A stretch of DNA of 64,000 bases from assembly GCA_963932145.1 (NCBI GenBank), contig OZ010574.1:58796732-58860731 (forward strand), in the 5' to 3' direction. Shown here piece by piece: positions 61,700 through 64,000 of the stretch. The notes below the pieces were generated by a model that had not been told where the DNA came from, did not search any database, and saw nothing but the letters and a program-made list of their open reading frames with translations. This stretch comes from Acanthosepion lycidas. Taxonomy: Eukaryota; Mollusca; Cephalopoda; Sepiida; Sepiidae. Every line of letters starts with the position of its first letter. Position 1 is the first letter of the stretch. A program made the position numbers and the translations under genes.

Positions 61700-61820
61700 A
61701 CAATATTTTAAATATTTAAAAAATATTTTTTGGCATATTTAAAAAATATTTTCAAGTGAATATGATTTAAAAATACTTTTTGGCATATTAAAAAATATTT
61801 TTAAGTTAATCTGATTTAAA
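61700..61820. repeat. tandem repeat, two units of ~60 bp
   Basis: The unit around AATATTTTTTGGCATATTTA followed by AAGTGAATATGATTTAAA recurs with small changes (61735-61760 and 61780-61815). Confidence 0.6.
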
Positions 61821-63910
61821 GTTCAAGTTTATCCTGGAAGCTCTATTCCTATTAAATGCTGTAAACAATCAGTAAAACGTTAAACATGAATTTGTAAAGC
61901 AGACCAATGATGACACAAACGAATTGAAATATTTAACTGAATCATAATAGAATTAACTTTCATTTCAATGGAATGTTGAAATCAATTTCAATGTTTTATA
62001 ACTTGAACTGTCAGTGACCCAATGAGTGATGAGTAGTCCAGTATTATATAAAAACTGCATACATTCCTCCATTTATAAAGTCAAGTGAACTTATCTTTTT
62101 AATGTACCAAATGTTTTGTTTTCTATTTAGGTTTTGTTTACATCTAGTTACATACCAACACACATGGAACTCTTGTCAGTATAGCATCCTCTGTTCCGTT
62201 AATTTCATGCCTTGACCATATTGGTATTTTCCACATAAAACATTCAAGTAATTTCAGCATTCCAGGACATTCTACACCACTATGCAGTTTTGCTGAATAT
62301 ATTCATGAAAAACCAACAACTGTTACCAGAGTCCTTGAGCTCTTTCTTTCCTTCTCACTTGGTATACTCAACTCTAGGTACATTTTCTGTTCAAGAATCT
62401 TTTTTTTTTTTTTTTCTTTCATTGCCATGGATAATACCATTTTTTTTTCTCTCGTGACTGTTTTCATGACTACAGCCATAACTTTTTTCATTTACAAACT
62501 TTTACTATACAGTACTTCTTGATGAAGAGGAAAATGAATATCATACATCGATATAGACGAAGACTGTTCAGTTTTTCTTTAAGTAGGACAATTAAACTTT
62601 CTATCATTGTTCTTTTCAAAGTTAGTAAATCTAATAAGTTTTCACTGACGTTGCATTTTAACTTATTTTGTTAAAGTTCAAAAAACTTTGTTTCTTCAAA
62701 AAAGACAATTTTAAATTGCCCAGTACTTTTTTCTCAGATATTTCCAATGAATATTTTATACTGTTCTTCGTTTCATATTTCCCCAATGCTATACATTTTT
62801 TTGTCCAGCAATAGTATACAGGCATATCAAGCATTGTACTTTATCTTTTTATTTGATTACAAATGTCTCCATTTCTTTGATATTGTTGATAGATTTTATT
62901 TTTTTTTATTTCAACCTTATAGATATTACTTTTTAAAATCATAAAATGCAAAAAAAGCAAGCAAAACAAGAGGCAATTAATATTAGCTACTGTTGCTGCT
63001 CCAATAAAACTTTGATTGTGTAATGTTGCATTTTCAGTATTCCCCATTTTTTCTTCAAGAGGTGATTTGGAGGGTGAAGGAGTTTTGTAGATACTCCACC
63101 TCCAGAATAACTGCATGAGAGAGTGTAAGTTATGTGTTGACTGCCTGTTGCACTTACTGGGCAGATCAAGATTAATATTGCAGCTGTGTAATATAAAGTA
63201 AATAATGTCAAAGTTTAAAAAAAATATTGGTAATGAAAATGTTTCCGTTAAATGGCTATAGATAAGTGATTGGCTGTATATTTGAAATAGCCAATTTAGT
63301 GAATATAAACTTAAGATATTTCTTTTTCCCTTTACTTTTCTTCATAATTTAAATCAAATTTTGAGCTGAATTCAACTATAAGAGATTGTCTTATAATTGT
63401 ATAAGTTTGTTTGGACTGGAATAAGAATTCTGTCTCATATGGCAATATAACGATTATAAAGATTTGATCAATGGTGTGAACAGAAAAATAGTTATCAATG
63501 ACTTATTGGAAATTTTACAGTTGTCTAAAATGAACATGTATATATGTAATATATGTCCAGCAAGTTGAAACTATTTGATAAAAAATCCAGCCTGTGTTCC
63601 CTTTACTGAAGTATGTCATTATCAGGCTTTAGTGTCAAAGTAAAAATTCAGCTCTTAAAATTCATGTTCACTAAAATACAAGTAATGGAAACACAAAAGA
63701 TAATGAGAGAAATACTGATTAAATACTTAAAATGAAAGAAATACTAGCAATAATTTTTCAAGTTTTCATAGAAATATTATAAAATATTTCAGCTAGTATA
63801 TTAAATTTAACAAAGATTCCTTTGAGTTCTTATTCAGTTATCGGACCAATTCAGATGATACTGAAATTTTGTGTTCAACAATTTTAGCTGAAGCTAAATA
63901 TCTTACTCAC
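61820..63910. other. intron of the TBC1D10-like gene
   Basis: AT-rich. Small open frames (62303-62491, 62841-63211) have no recognisable motif and lie in intron sequence. Confidence 0.55.
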
Positions 63911-63985
63911 CAAGTGCTTGTAAATTAAAGGTGAAGATTTTTTCAAAAGGCCAAAGAGAACATCACCATCTATATGAACAGCTTC
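63911..63985 (-). CDS. TBC1D10A: TBC1D10-like Rab GAP, first exon visible in window
   Basis: Acceptor TTTATATTTTTAG, donor TTG|GTGAGT. Phase 0 at both ends. It encodes EAVHIDGDVLFGLLKKSSPL then IYKHL, matching EAIQLDGEILFxLLxxVSPVAHKHL of human TBC1D10A. Upstream exons with the catalytic Arg/Gln fingers lie beyond the window edge. Confidence 0.92.
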
Positions 63986-64000
63986 CTAAAAATATAAAGT

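Noticed and set aside
62303-63211. Overlapping small open frames on the - strand
   Set aside because: Low-complexity Lys/Glu-rich translation and location inside an intron; no homology recognised.
1-64000. CRISPR arrays, bacterial operons, rRNA or true tRNA genes
   Set aside because: None seen. The tRNA-like sequences are degenerate SINE heads, and the window is clearly animal nuclear DNA.

Overview
The window is AT-rich animal DNA with long introns, single short exons, many microsatellites, tRNA-derived SINEs, mariner-type DNA transposons and decayed LINEs. Codon use, repeat types and intron sizes fit a mollusc, most likely a coleoid cephalopod (octopus-like). That placement is my inference; no species marker is visible. 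No rRNA, true tRNA or CRISPR features were found.

Two host genes can be assembled by eye, arranged tail to tail. On the + strand, four exons (5406-5526, 8293-8373, 14870-14939, 17610-17723) splice in frame into a 127-residue protein whose first half resembles the kinetochore protein CENP-Q. On the - strand, exons at 63911-63985, 59837-59951, 54921-55075 and 50644-50766, plus a very large last exon at 38797-41015, make the C-terminal half of a TBC1D10/EPI64-type Rab GTPase-activating protein. The end of its TBC domain is followed by a 738-residue disordered tail ending in a class I PDZ ligand (ETHI). The 5' part of this gene lies beyond position 64000.

The 21 kb between the genes, and the introns, form a transposon graveyard. 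It holds three MADE1-like mariner MITEs (near-perfect hairpins with TA duplications), a decayed mariner with both terminal repeats, a second mariner fragment, and pieces of at least three LINE families (RNase H tail, endonuclease plus C-terminal finger, restriction-like endonuclease tail). There is also a GIY-YIG-type remnant, an unclassified transposon-like protein, LTR-element fossils, tRNA-derived SINE heads, a SINE family with a shared body, and three copies of an unnamed ~1.3 kb repeat.

The most unusual structures are inverted repeats. One pair flanks frame-neutral exon 2 of the CENP-Q-like gene. A ~1.1 kb foldback lies in its intron 2. One copy of the ~1.3 kb repeat carries an inverted duplicate of its own 3' part inside a 31-bp direct repeat. 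A SINE tail at 57356-57496 is a perfect 56-bp hairpin. Cephalopods are known for extensive A-to-I RNA editing, so intronic double-stranded RNA here is of functional interest.
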